Assembly: GCA_000063525.1 (NCBI GenBank)
Contig: CT978603.1
Coordinates: 62,001 to 126,000 of the forward strand
From: Synechococcus sp. RCC307
Lineage (GTDB): Bacteria; Cyanobacteriota; Cyanobacteriia; PCC-6307; Cyanobiaceae
Direction of reading: 5' to 3'
Length of the DNA stretch: 64,000 nt
This document shows, in pieces, positions 38,955 through 47,896 of this stretch. The notes beneath the pieces are model-generated. The model searched no databases, was not told where the DNA came from, and saw only the letters and a list, made by a program, of their open reading frames with translations. The first letter of the stretch is position 1; every line of letters begins with the position of its first letter. A program made the translations under genes and the position numbers.

Positions 38955-40086
38955 TCTCCTGCGTAGCGTTAATTTCGCTCCCTGTGTAACTAGCTATCTC
39001 CAGCTTTCTTTGTTGATCTGGTCTGAGCAATTTGGTCGTAAGGCTATCCCTTGGAAGCATGCTAATACTTCTGGTCTTTTGGATATTTACGGCATTTGGA
39101 TCGCTGAGGTGATGCTGCAGCAAACCCAGCTGCAGGTGGCGCTGCCCTATTGGCAGCGCTGGATGCAGGCGCTCCCCACTGTTGATGCCTTAGCCGCTGC
39201 TGATGAGCAGCAGGTTCTCTTGCTCTGGCAGGGCCTTGGCTATTACTCACGTGCGCGGCGCTTGCATCAGGCGGCGCAGCAACTTCAAGGCCAGCCCTGG
39301 CCCCAAGATCTTGAAGCTTGGCTTGCCCTCCCCGGCATTGGCCGCAGCACCGCCGGCAGCATTTTGAGCTCAGCCTTTGATCGGCCCTTCGCGATCCTCG
39401 ATGGCAATGTCAAACGCGTCTTGGCGCGGCTGACCGCCTTTGAGCATCCGCCTGCTCGCCATAGCGCTCATTTTTGGAGTCTTTCTGAGCAGCTGCTGGA
39501 TCGGCAACGGCCCCGTGATTTCAACCAGGCGCTGATGGATTTGGGGGCCACGCTGTGCACCCCCCGCCAGCCGGACTGCCCCCGCTGCCCCTGGCAATCC
39601 CACTGCTCTGCTTACGCTGCCGGCTCCCCCGAACAATTCCCCGTGAAGGAGTCGCCCAAGCCGCTGCCCTTGCAGGTCATTGGTGTGGGTGTGGTGCTCA
39701 ATGAAGCCGGCGAGGTCTTGATTGATCAGCGCCTCAATGAAGGTCTCTTGGGTGGCCTCTGGGAATTTCCGGGCGGGAAACAGGAACCCGGAGAGGCCAT
39801 CGAGGCCACGGTGGTGCGCGAACTCCAAGAGGAGCTGGCGATCGAGGTGGAGGTCACGGAGCCCCTGATCAGCCTCGATCACGCCTACAGCCACAAACGC
39901 TTGCGTTTTGAGGTGTTCCTCTGCCGCTGGATCAGCGGCGAGCCGCAAGCGTTGGCAAGTCAGCAGGTGCGTTGGGTCCACCCCACTGGCTTGGCTGCCT
40001 TCCCGTTCCCAGCCGCCAATGCGCGGATCATTGCTGCCTTACTGCAGCGCTTTGGCCACTCTGAGGAGAGCAGCAAGGTGGCCTGA
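38932..40086 (+). CDS. mutY: A/G-specific adenine glycosylase (5' end of island-like composition)
   Basis: MutY removes adenine mispaired with 8-oxoguanine. The protein of about 384 residues contains PWKHANTSGLLDIYGIWIAEVMLQQTQ (catalytic Glu), the helix-hairpin-helix LPGIGRSTAGSI with the catalytic Asp in AILDGNVKRV, the [4Fe-4S] cluster Cys set (CTPRQPDCPRCPWQSHC) and a C-terminal NUDIX-like domain (GGLWEFPGGKQEPGEAIEATVVRELQEEL). The first 50 or so codons are AT-rich like the island, then composition switches abruptly at about 39090. The start is uncertain: ATG 38932, GTG 38926, or TTG codons up to 39013. The stop overlaps the kinase gene by one base. Confidence 0.93.
   Translation: MRILPINSLLRSVNFAPCVTSYLQLSLLIWSEQFGRKAIPWKHANTSGLLDIYGIWIAEVMLQQTQLQVALPYWQRWMQALPTVDALAAADEQQVLLLWQGLGYYSRARRLHQAAQQLQGQPWPQDLEAWLALPGIGRSTAGSILSSAFDRPFAILDGNVKRVLARLTAFEHPPARHSAHFWSLSEQLLDRQRPRDFNQALMDLGATLCTPRQPDCPRCPWQSHCSAYAAGSPEQFPVKESPKPLPLQVIGVGVVLNEAGEVLIDQRLNEGLLGGLWEFPGGKQEPGEAIEATVVRELQEELAIEVEVTEPLISLDHAYSHKRLRFEVFLCRWISGEPQALASQQVRWVHPTGLAAFPFPAANARIIAALLQRFGHSEESSKVA
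39107..39115. repeat. right copy of the nine-base direct repeat bracketing the island
   Basis: This second copy of AGGTGATGC lies in the mutY codons for EVML, at the point where GC-rich composition resumes. See the left copy for the caveat on chance. Confidence 0.2.
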
Positions 40087-41057
40087 TGGCCCAGGTGTTC
40101 TGCCTCGGTGAGGCCTTGATCGATCGTCTGCTCCCCTGGGGCGATGATCTAGGCCGAGATTGTTTGGGTGGTGCGCCCGCCAATGGGGCCTGCGCTTTGG
40201 CTCGGTTGGGAACTGCCGCAGGCTTTGTTGGACGCCTGGGGCGTGATCCCATCGGTGCAGCCTTTGCAGAACTCTTTGAGCAGCGGGGCCTAGATACCAG
40301 CGGTCTGCAGTGGGATGAGCAGCGCCCGAGCCGGGTGGTGTTGGTCGAGCGTGATGCCAGCGGCGACCGTTGTTTTGGCGGCTTTGATGGCGATCTTGGG
40401 GCAGGCTTTGCCGATACGGCCTTGGCCGCCGATCAGCTGCCAGCTGGGTTGGGAATTGGTTGGCTTGCTTGCGGCACCATTCCTTTGGCCACTCCCACTT
40501 CAGCGTTGGCTCTGGAGCAGGCCATCAGCCGGCATCGCGCCGGCGGCGGGCGCTTGGTGCTCGATGTGAATTGGCGGCCCACGTTCTGGGGGTTGGCTGC
40601 AAACGCTGAACCCACCGCTGAGATCCAGCAGCAGATGCAGCCGCTGTTGCGGCAAGCCGATTTGCTCAAGTTGGCTGCCGAGGAGGCCGAGGGCCTGTTT
40701 TCAAGCCGTGATCCCCAAGCGGTGGCCGCTGCTTTGCCCCAACGCCCTGCGGTGGTGGTGACCGATGGCGGCAAAGGGGTGAGCTGGTCGATGGGGGCAG
40801 CCTCTGGTGCTTTGCCCGCTTACCGGGTGCCCGTTGTCGACACCACGGGTGCCGGCGATGCGTTTTTGGCTGGCTTGCTGCACCGCTTGGTGAAAGAGCC
40901 GACTCTCTTGGCTGGTTCTGACCCCGATCGGGTTAGGCAGGCGTTGCAATTCGCCAGTGCTTGCGGCGCTTTGGTGTGTCAAGGCGCTGGCGCCATCGAT
41001 CCTCAGCCCGCCGAGGCAGCGGCGTTGGCGTTTATTGAGCAGCAGCCGGCGGGCTGA
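40086..41057 (+). CDS. PfkB-family carbohydrate kinase (fructokinase-like)
   Basis: The 323-residue protein is a ribokinase/PfkB sugar kinase. The N-terminal motif GGAPANGACALARLG and the C-terminal signature VVDTTGAGDAFLAGLLHRL, with the catalytic Asp in GAGDAF, are both present; FCLGEALIDRL at the start and DVNWRPTFW in the middle resemble fructokinases. The substrate is therefore probably fructose or a related sugar, but this is not proven. The ATG at 40086 overlaps the mutY stop by one base. Its last 26 bases overlap the convergent tsaE gene. Confidence 0.88.
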   Translation: MAQVFCLGEALIDRLLPWGDDLGRDCLGGAPANGACALARLGTAAGFVGRLGRDPIGAAFAELFEQRGLDTSGLQWDEQRPSRVVLVERDASGDRCFGGFDGDLGAGFADTALAADQLPAGLGIGWLACGTIPLATPTSALALEQAISRHRAGGGRLVLDVNWRPTFWGLAANAEPTAEIQQQMQPLLRQADLLKLAAEEAEGLFSSRDPQAVAAALPQRPAVVVTDGGKGVSWSMGAASGALPAYRVPVVDTTGAGDAFLAGLLHRLVKEPTLLAGSDPDRVRQALQFASACGALVCQGAGAIDPQPAEAAALAFIEQQPAG

Positions 41058-41475
41058 TCACCAGCTGGCGGCCGCCATCGCAATAGAGCAGTTGCAGCTG
41101 CCAAGCCTGGGAAGGCGTGAAGCTCAGCCGTTGCGGCCATTCCACCGCGAGCAACGCACAGCTTTCAGCAGCCACTTCCTCCTCCTGGGCAAAGAGCTCA
41201 TCGGCGGCTTCGGGCAGCTCGAGCCTGTAGAGATCCAGGTGCACCAACACCGGCTGCTGGGGTGCATCTGGCCGGCTGTAGTGCTGGGCCAAAGCAAAGG
41301 TGGGGCTGGTCACCGCTTCTGTGATGCCAAGGCCTGCGGCCAGCCCCTGCACTAAAGATGTTTTGCCAGCACCCAGTTCACCGCTGAGCAGCAGCACCGA
41401 GCCTTTGGGCAGCTCGCGGGCTAAGGCGATGCCGCGGGCATGGGTTTGACCGGCGTCAGCGAGAAAAAGATCCAT
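41032..41475 (-). CDS. tsaE: tRNA threonylcarbamoyladenosine synthesis ATPase TsaE
   Basis: TsaE is the small ATPase that works with TsaB and TsaD to put t6A on A37 of ANN-reading tRNAs. The 147-residue protein has Walker [29 protein letters not shown] and the HLDLYRLE motif, all diagnostic. ATG 41475 ([15 protein letters not shown]) is chosen; the open frame extends 28 codons further but would overlap the ahcY leader and is not family-like. It is divergent from ahcY, with 71 bases between, and convergent with the PfkB kinase. Confidence 0.94.
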   Translation of the reverse strand: MDLFLADAGQTHARGIALARELPKGSVLLLSGELGAGKTSLVQGLAAGLGITEAVTSPTFALAQHYSRPDAPQQPVLVHLDLYRLELPEAADELFAQEEEVAAESCALLAVEWPQRLSFTPSQAWQLQLLYCDGGRQLVISPPAAAQ

Positions 41476-41546
41476 CTCTGTAGATTCCTCCGACGCGAGC
41501 CCGAAGCCTCGGCGACTCCGCAGAGAATCCCTTACCCATTCTTTCC

Positions 41547-42983
<1,437 letters not shown>

Positions 42984-42994
42984 TTGGGCTGAAC

Positions 42995-43039
42995 CCATGG
43001 AAGACTTGCGCGGTTTCACATCGCGCAGGCTCCATGGGG
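42995..43039 (+). promoter_or_regulatory. two-part hairpin enclosing the start codon of the DedA gene
   Basis: CCCATGGA (42995-43002) pairs with TCCATGGG (43032-43039), and inside it TGCGCG (43008-43013) pairs with CGCGCA (43023-43028) around the loop GTTTCACAT. The DedA ATG (43034) lies in the outer 3' arm, so folding would hide the start. It could act as a translation-control structure or as a processing or pause site after ahcY. Confidence 0.45.
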
Positions 43040-43693
43040 CTCACTGAGCTGGTCACCCAACTACCGGAGCTCATCGGTCAGGCCGTTGAAGCCAATCAGT
43101 GGTTGGGTTACACCGCCATCGGGGCGGCCATGTTTTTGGAAAATCTGTTTCCGCCGATCCCCTCAGAGCTGATCATGCCTCTGGGGGGGTTTTATGTGCA
43201 GCAGGGTCAGCTGAGCTTCATCCCTGTGGTGTTGGCGGGCTTGATCGGCACGGTGATCGGCACCCTGCCTTGGTATGGCATCGGCCGATTGATCAATGAA
43301 GAGCGCATTGAGCACTGGCTTGAGCGCCATGGCCGCTGGATTGGCATCAGCCCTGCTGATTTGGTGCGCAGCCGCAAATGGTTCAGCCGTTACGGCACCT
43401 TGCTGGTGTTCTGGGGTCGCTTGCTGCCCGGGATTCGCACGCTGATCTCGGTGCCCGCGGGAATTGAGTTGATGCCGTTTGTGCCGTTTCTGCTGTGGAC
43501 AACGGCCGGAAGCTTGATTTGGACATTGCTACTCACCTTGGCGGGCTTTGCACTCGGTGAGGGCTACAGCAACGTTGAGGTCTGGATCGAGCCAGTCTCC
43601 AAGGTCATCAAAGTGGGCCTGGTGGTGGCCGCCGTTGCGGTGGCGGTGTGGCTGGGCTTGCGCATTTGGCGTCGCCGCCACACCGCCGATTGA
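43034..43693 (+). CDS. DedA/SNARE-associated family membrane protein
   Basis: DedA proteins are membrane proteins involved in lipid-carrier or phospholipid flipping and in envelope homeostasis. The 219-residue protein has the re-entrant helix signature FLENLFPPIPSELIMPLGGFYVQQG, then GTVIGTLPWYGIGRLINEERIEHWLERHGRW and the conserved FSRYGTLLVFWGRLLPGIRTLISVPAGIELMPFVPFLLWTTAGSLIW with key Arg and Gly residues, followed by two C-terminal spans. The start is ATG at 43034, placed inside a hairpin. It is convergent with ssb, with two bases between the stops. Confidence 0.92.
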   Translation: MGLTELVTQLPELIGQAVEANQWLGYTAIGAAMFLENLFPPIPSELIMPLGGFYVQQGQLSFIPVVLAGLIGTVIGTLPWYGIGRLINEERIEHWLERHGRWIGISPADLVRSRKWFSRYGTLLVFWGRLLPGIRTLISVPAGIELMPFVPFLLWTTAGSLIWTLLLTLAGFALGEGYSNVEVWIEPVSKVIKVGLVVAAVAVAVWLGLRIWRRRHTAD

Positions 43694-43695
43694 GC

Positions 43696-44070
43696 TCAGA
43701 ACGGCACGTCGTCGTCGCTCGCGCCGCCGCCAAAGTTGGCGTTCTGCTCGCTATCGCGCCTGGAGCCGAGCAGTTCGAGCCGATCAACGCGAACCACTGG
43801 CTTGGAGCGCTCCTCGCCACTGGCCCGGTCGGTCCAACGATCCAATTTCAGTGAGCCGATGATTCCCAGCAGGGAACCTTTCTTGACGTAGTCAGCAGCT
43901 ACTTGGGCTTGCTTGCCCCAGATCTCCAGGTTGAACCAGTCGGGCTCGTCGTCGCGGCTGCGGCGGTTGACGGCCATGGTCAGGTTGGCAACAACGCTGC
44001 CGGATTCGAAGTAACGCACCTCGGGGTCGCGGCCAGCGCGGCCAACGAGGGTGACGGAATTGACGCCCAT
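43696..44070 (-). CDS. ssb: single-stranded DNA-binding protein
   Basis: This OB-fold protein coats single-stranded DNA in replication and repair. The protein has 124 residues: the fold starts MGVNSVTLVGRAGRDPEVRYFESG and contains VANLTMAVNRR and WFNLEIWGKQAQVAADYVKKGSLLGIIGSL. The acidic C-terminal tip DDDVPF, which recruits repair partners, is intact. ATG 44070 is chosen; the frame continues 52 codons upstream without family-like sequence. It is short for an Ssb, with only a brief Gly/Asn linker (QNANFGGGAS). It is divergent from mreB. Confidence 0.95.
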   Translation of the reverse strand: MGVNSVTLVGRAGRDPEVRYFESGSVVANLTMAVNRRSRDDEPDWFNLEIWGKQAQVAADYVKKGSLLGIIGSLKLDRWTDRASGEERSKPVVRVDRLELLGSRRDSEQNANFGGGASDDDVPF

Positions 44071-44224
44071 GGGTCTCTCCTTTGTCGATGGATCAATGAT
44101 GCGCCACCTGGTAGGGGCGCCTATCCCCAGTGGTTCCACCGCTGCGTCCGGTTGTTGCATGTCAGTACCCAAACAGCATTGAAAATCACATCTATGATTC
44201 GCCGGCTTAATGGCTTGGCATCTC

Positions 44225-45271
44225 ATGTTTTGGCGTCGTTTTCAGCTTTCCCGCGATATCGGGATTGACCTGGGCACCGCCAACACCCTGATCTATGCCA
44301 CAGGCAAGGGGATCGTGTTGCGTGAACCGTCGGTGGTTGCCATCGACCTCGACAAAGGCGTTCCTTTGGCGGTTGGCGAAGAAGCCAAATTGATGCTCGG
44401 CCGCACGCCGGGAAACATCCGTGCGGTGCGTCCCCTGCGCGACGGCGTCATTGCTGACTTTGATGCTGCTGAGCAGATGATCAAGTACTTCATCCAGAAG
44501 GGGAATGAAGGCCGCGGCATGGTGGCCCCCCGCTTGGTGATCGGCATCCCCAGTGGCGTCACCGGTGTGGAACGCCGTGCTGTGCGCGAAGCCGGTTTGG
44601 GCGGCGCCCGGGAAGTGCATTTGATTGATGAACCGGTGGCTGCTGCTATCGGTGCCGGTCTGCCGGTGACCGAACCCGTTGGCTCGATGATTGTTGACAT
44701 CGGCGGTGGCACCACCGAGGTGGCTGTGCTCAGCCTCCAAGGCACTGTGATCTCTGAATCGGTGCGCGTCGCCGGTGATGAACTCAGCGACTCAATCACC
44801 AGCTACCTGAAAAAGGTCCACAACCTGGTGGTGGGTGAGCGCACCGCTGAAGAGATCAAGATCCGCATCGGCTCGGCCTTCCCCGACGATGAGTTCGATC
44901 AGACCGCCATGGATGTGCGTGGTCTGCACCTGCTCTCTGGTTTGCCCCGCACCATCAACGTGCGCGCTGGCGATATCCGCGAAGCCATGATCGAGCCGCT
45001 CAACGTGATCGTTGAGGCGGTGAAGCGCACCTTGGAGCGCACTCCCCCTGAACTGGCTGCTGACATCGTTGACCGCGGCATCATGCTGGCCGGCGGCGGC
45101 GCGCTGGTCCGCGGCATCAGTGACCTGGTGAGCAATGAAACCGGGATCCTCACCCACGTGGCGGAAGACCCGCTGCTGTGTGTGGTGAATGGCTGCGGCC
45201 GTGTGCTGGAGGACTTCAAGCGCCTGGGCCGTGTGCTGGATGCCTCCGAGTTCAGCCGTTTGGCCAACTAA
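44225..45271 (+). CDS. mreB: rod-shape actin homologue MreB
   Basis: MreB polymerises under the membrane and directs side-wall peptidoglycan synthesis. The protein of about 348 residues starts MFWRRFQLSRDIGIDLGTANTLIY, an amphipathic membrane-binding N-terminus followed by phosphate loop 1. It continues with PSGVTGVERRAVREA, the second phosphate loop MIVDIGGGTTEVAVLS and the adenosine motif GIMLAGGGALVRGI. Start choice is ATG 44225; an ATG five codons upstream (44210) is also in frame. It heads mreB-mreC-mreD, with three bases to mreC. Confidence 0.96.
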   Translation: MFWRRFQLSRDIGIDLGTANTLIYATGKGIVLREPSVVAIDLDKGVPLAVGEEAKLMLGRTPGNIRAVRPLRDGVIADFDAAEQMIKYFIQKGNEGRGMVAPRLVIGIPSGVTGVERRAVREAGLGGAREVHLIDEPVAAAIGAGLPVTEPVGSMIVDIGGGTTEVAVLSLQGTVISESVRVAGDELSDSITSYLKKVHNLVVGERTAEEIKIRIGSAFPDDEFDQTAMDVRGLHLLSGLPRTINVRAGDIREAMIEPLNVIVEAVKRTLERTPPELAADIVDRGIMLAGGGALVRGISDLVSNETGILTHVAEDPLLCVVNGCGRVLEDFKRLGRVLDASEFSRLAN

Positions 45272-45274
45272 GCC

Positions 45275-46012
45275 ATGGCGATGGGTCGGCGGCTGTCGCG
45301 CCTGCTGGATCGGTCTTTATTGCTGAGCACAGGGCCTTGGCTGGTTCTGCTGCTCTTCTTTTTGGTGGTGCGCGTCTCCAAGGGCGCCCCGTTGGCCGAT
45401 CTTTATGCCCAGCTCAGCCGCCCGTTTTGGCCTGGTTCAGCCCAATCGGAATGGCTCAAAGAGTCCCAGCAATTGGAAGATCAGCAGCGCATTGCCACCC
45501 TTGAGGGCCGCTTGGCTCGCCTCGAGCAAGATCAGCAGCTGCGCAATCAAGCCGGTGATTGGATCACCGCTCCTGTGATCAGCCGCCGCATTGAAGGTTG
45601 GTGGCAGCAACTGGAATTGGGTGCTGGTCGGGTGCAGGGCATCAAAACCGGTGCGGTCGTCACCGGCCCTGGCGGTGTGTTGGGCCGCATCAGCAGCGTG
45701 ACTCCGAGCACCTCCAGGGTGCAGTTGCTGACCGATCCCTCCAGCCGCGTGGGCGTCGAGCTTCAAGGCGGCAGAGGCCATGGCCTGCTTTTTGGTGAAG
45801 GCTCCAGCCGGCCGCTGGTCAAATTCCTCAATAACGATGTGACCGTTCAGCCCGGTGATGTGGTGGTCACTTCTAGGGCCAGCTCGGTGTTTCCTGCCAA
45901 CTTGATCATTGGCGTTGTGCAAAGCGTCAACACCCAAGCCGGACCAGCTCCTCAGGGCTTGGTGCAGCTCTCAGCTCCAGCCGATCAGATCGATTGGGTG
46001 CGGGTGCGCTGA
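45275..46012 (+). CDS. mreC: rod-shape-determining protein MreC
   Basis: MreC is the bitopic scaffold that activates the elongation PBP2-RodA complex. The 245 residues have an N-terminal membrane span (LLLSTGPWLVLLLFFLVVRVS), a periplasmic coiled coil rich in Gln/Glu/Leu (LKESQQLEDQQRIATLEGRLARLEQDQQLRNQ) and the beta-barrel core (VITGPGGVLGRISSVTPSTSRVQLLTDPSSRVGVELQ, NNDVTVQPGDVVVTS), characteristic of MreC. The stop overlaps mreD by one base. Confidence 0.93.
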   Translation: MAMGRRLSRLLDRSLLLSTGPWLVLLLFFLVVRVSKGAPLADLYAQLSRPFWPGSAQSEWLKESQQLEDQQRIATLEGRLARLEQDQQLRNQAGDWITAPVISRRIEGWWQQLELGAGRVQGIKTGAVVTGPGGVLGRISSVTPSTSRVQLLTDPSSRVGVELQGGRGHGLLFGEGSSRPLVKFLNNDVTVQPGDVVVTSRASSVFPANLIIGVVQSVNTQAGPAPQGLVQLSAPADQIDWVRVR

Positions 46013-46518
46013 TGGCTGATCGCTCCTGGTGGCGGCTTCAGGCGTTGATCCTCACCAGCCTGCTGTTGCTGCTGCTAACGATCGCCACCCCGGCTTGGTT
46101 GCGGCTCGATGGCATGCCTCCCAGTTGGCCGGTGCTTTGGCTGCTGCCGTGGGCGGTGGTGGAAGGCCCGATCGCTGGAGCACTGGCGGCGGTGTTGGTG
46201 GGCCTTGGCTTTGATTCGTTCTATGGCCAGGGCATCAGCTCGATCCCCGTGCTCGTGTTGTTGGCCCTGTGGTGGGGCCAGTTCCGCGATGCGCGCCGGC
46301 CTTTGGAGCGCAGCACCACGCTTGGATTGCAGGCCTTGCTTGGAAGCTTGCTGCTGAGTGCCAGCTTTGCGCTGCAGCTGCACTGGCGCGGTGGATCGGT
46401 GGCTTTGGCGTGGCAGGTGAGCCTGGCGCAGGCGCTGCTCACGGCCCTGTTGGCGCCGGTGGTTTGCTCTGTGCAGGTGCTGCTTTGGAGGCGCCTCACC
46501 CCAGACGATGGCCGTTAA
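46012..46518 (+). CDS. mreD: rod-shape-determining membrane protein MreD
   Basis: This is a small integral membrane partner of MreC. The protein of about 168 residues has five to six hydrophobic spans (ALILTSLLLLLLTIATPAWL, SWPVLWLLPWAVVEGPIAGALAAVLVGLGFD, VLVLLALWWGQF, ALLGSLLLSASFAL, ALLTALLAPVVCSVQVLLW). MreD sequences diverge quickly, so the call rests on the position after mreB and mreC and on this hydropathy. ATG 46012 sits on the mreC stop. The 3' end overlaps the next gene by 11 bases. Confidence 0.85.
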   Translation: MADRSWWRLQALILTSLLLLLLTIATPAWLRLDGMPPSWPVLWLLPWAVVEGPIAGALAAVLVGLGFDSFYGQGISSIPVLVLLALWWGQFRDARRPLERSTTLGLQALLGSLLLSASFALQLHWRGGSVALAWQVSLAQALLTALLAPVVCSVQVLLWRRLTPDDGR

Positions 46519-47782
46519 AAAAAGGCTGCTGTTGCTGGGTTTGCTTGTAGCTCTATTGGGGGGCTGCAGCCCGGGGCCCAAGCCCAATGAATTGCAGTTC
46601 TGGACGATTCAGCTGTCGCCCAAATTCGATCCCCTGATCCGCTCGATGTTGGCGGAGTGGGAAGAGCAGAACCCTGGTGTGAACGTGCGCTGGACAGATC
46701 TGCCGTTTGGCTCGGTGGAGCGCAAGTTGCTGGCGGCTGTCTTTGCTCGCACAGCGCCCGATGTGGTGAACCTCAACCCCCTGTTTTCAGCCAATCTCGC
46801 CAGCAAAGGTGGTTTGCTGCCGTTGCAGCAACGGCTCACCCCTGAGGTCAAAGCGCTCTATCTGCCCAGGGTGCTGAAAGCCGCAGAGCAAGACGGGGAG
46901 CTCTATGCGCTGCCCTGGTATCTCACCGCACGCATCACCCTGGCCAACCAGCGGCTGCTCAAAGCCGCGGGCTACAGCAAGCCTCCTGCCACCTGGGCGG
47001 AGGTGCCGGCCTATGCCGAGGCTGTGAAAAAGCGCACGGGCCGCTATGCCCTGTTTGTGACGGTGGTGCCGGATGGCTCAGCTGAGCTGCTGGAGTCGAT
47101 GGTGCAGATGGGGGTTCAGCTCGTCGATGAGCGCTACCGGGCGACCTTTAACAGCCTCGAAGGCCGCCGCGCGTTTGCGTTTTGGACCGATCTCTACCGG
47201 CGCGGTCTGCTGCCTAGAGAGGTGGTGAGCCAAGGCTTCCGGCGCGCGATTGAGCTGTATCAGAGCGGCGAGTTGGCGCAATTGGCCAGTGGAGCTGAGT
47301 TCTTGGCCACGATCGAGACCAATGCACCCCATGTGGCGGCTGACACGGTGCCGTATCCGCCGGTGACCGGCACCGATGGGGCAGCCAACGTTGCTGTGAT
47401 GAATCTGGCGGTGAGCCGCCAGAGCCGCCGGCCGCAGTTGGCGGTGGATTTAGCCAGCTTCATCACCAACCCAGCGAATCAATTGCGATTTGCCCAGGCA
47501 GCGCGGGTGTTGCCATCCAGTGAGCCTGCGTTGAAGCAGCTTGAGCAGGAGTTGGCTGGAGCCCAAGGCCGTGATGGCCTGGTCGGTGCAGCCCGGTTGA
47601 TGAGCGCTGAGACCCTGGCCCGGGCGAGAGTTCTGGTGCCGGCTGATCCAGGCATTAAGCGCTTGCAAGCCATCATTTATGGACAGCTGCAACGGGCCAT
47701 GTTGGGCCGTATGAGCAGTGATGCCGCCATCGCAGAGGCCGAGCGGCAGTGGAATGCCTATGCGGCCGCTCGCTGGCCTTAA
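46508..47782 (+). CDS. ABC sugar-type solute-binding lipoprotein
   Basis: The 424-residue protein is a cluster 1 (family 1) extracellular solute-binding protein. A lipoprotein signal (MAVKKRLLLLGLLVALLGGC) puts the lipidated Cys at position 20. The mature part has LQFWTIQLSPKFDPLIRSMLAEWEEQNPGVNVRW, DVVNLNPLFSANLASKGGLLPL, YALPWYLTARITLANQRLLKAAG and GYPPVTG-like segments, as in GgtB/UgpB-type sugar or glucosylglycerol binders. No permease or ATPase gene is nearby. It overlaps mreD by 11 bases, so it is made with the cell-shape genes. The ligand is unknown. Confidence 0.87.
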   Translation: MAVKKRLLLLGLLVALLGGCSPGPKPNELQFWTIQLSPKFDPLIRSMLAEWEEQNPGVNVRWTDLPFGSVERKLLAAVFARTAPDVVNLNPLFSANLASKGGLLPLQQRLTPEVKALYLPRVLKAAEQDGELYALPWYLTARITLANQRLLKAAGYSKPPATWAEVPAYAEAVKKRTGRYALFVTVVPDGSAELLESMVQMGVQLVDERYRATFNSLEGRRAFAFWTDLYRRGLLPREVVSQGFRRAIELYQSGELAQLASGAEFLATIETNAPHVAADTVPYPPVTGTDGAANVAVMNLAVSRQSRRPQLAVDLASFITNPANQLRFAQAARVLPSSEPALKQLEQELAGAQGRDGLVGAARLMSAETLARARVLVPADPGIKRLQAIIYGQLQRAMLGRMSSDAAIAEAERQWNAYAAARWP

Positions 47783-47896
47783 TCCCTTAAGAGAATCGAA
47801 AGACTTGTGCGTTGCTGCACCGCTGCACCTGCTTTTTGCGCTCGGTCAGGGTCTGCGCATCTGTAGGGTTGCATCTCGTAAATATTCCGCTCGCTG

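Larger units (their letters stand above)
35673..39100 (+). other. AT-rich accessory island (two glycosyltransferases and a sulfotransferase)
   Basis: Base composition changes sharply just upstream of the EamA start and returns to the GC-rich norm inside the 5' part of mutY near 39090-39110. In between, codons end mostly in A or T, unlike the flanking genes. All three complete genes point the same way and encode cell-surface glycan functions. No integrase, transposase or tRNA gene is present, so gain by homologous recombination in flanking core genes is more likely than site-specific insertion (inference). Confidence 0.75.

Noticed and set aside
41476-41546. Possible SAH riboswitch before ahcY
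   Set aside because: Some GC-rich pairing is possible, but the conserved core and the AACGGCGCTC-type segment expected for SAH aptamers are absent and the leader is short.
47783-47896. Tandem GCTGCACC repeat and T-run as terminator before rpaB
   Set aside because: The possible stem (GTGC/GCAC) is only four pairs and the T-run is displaced, so it does not meet a reasonable terminator standard.
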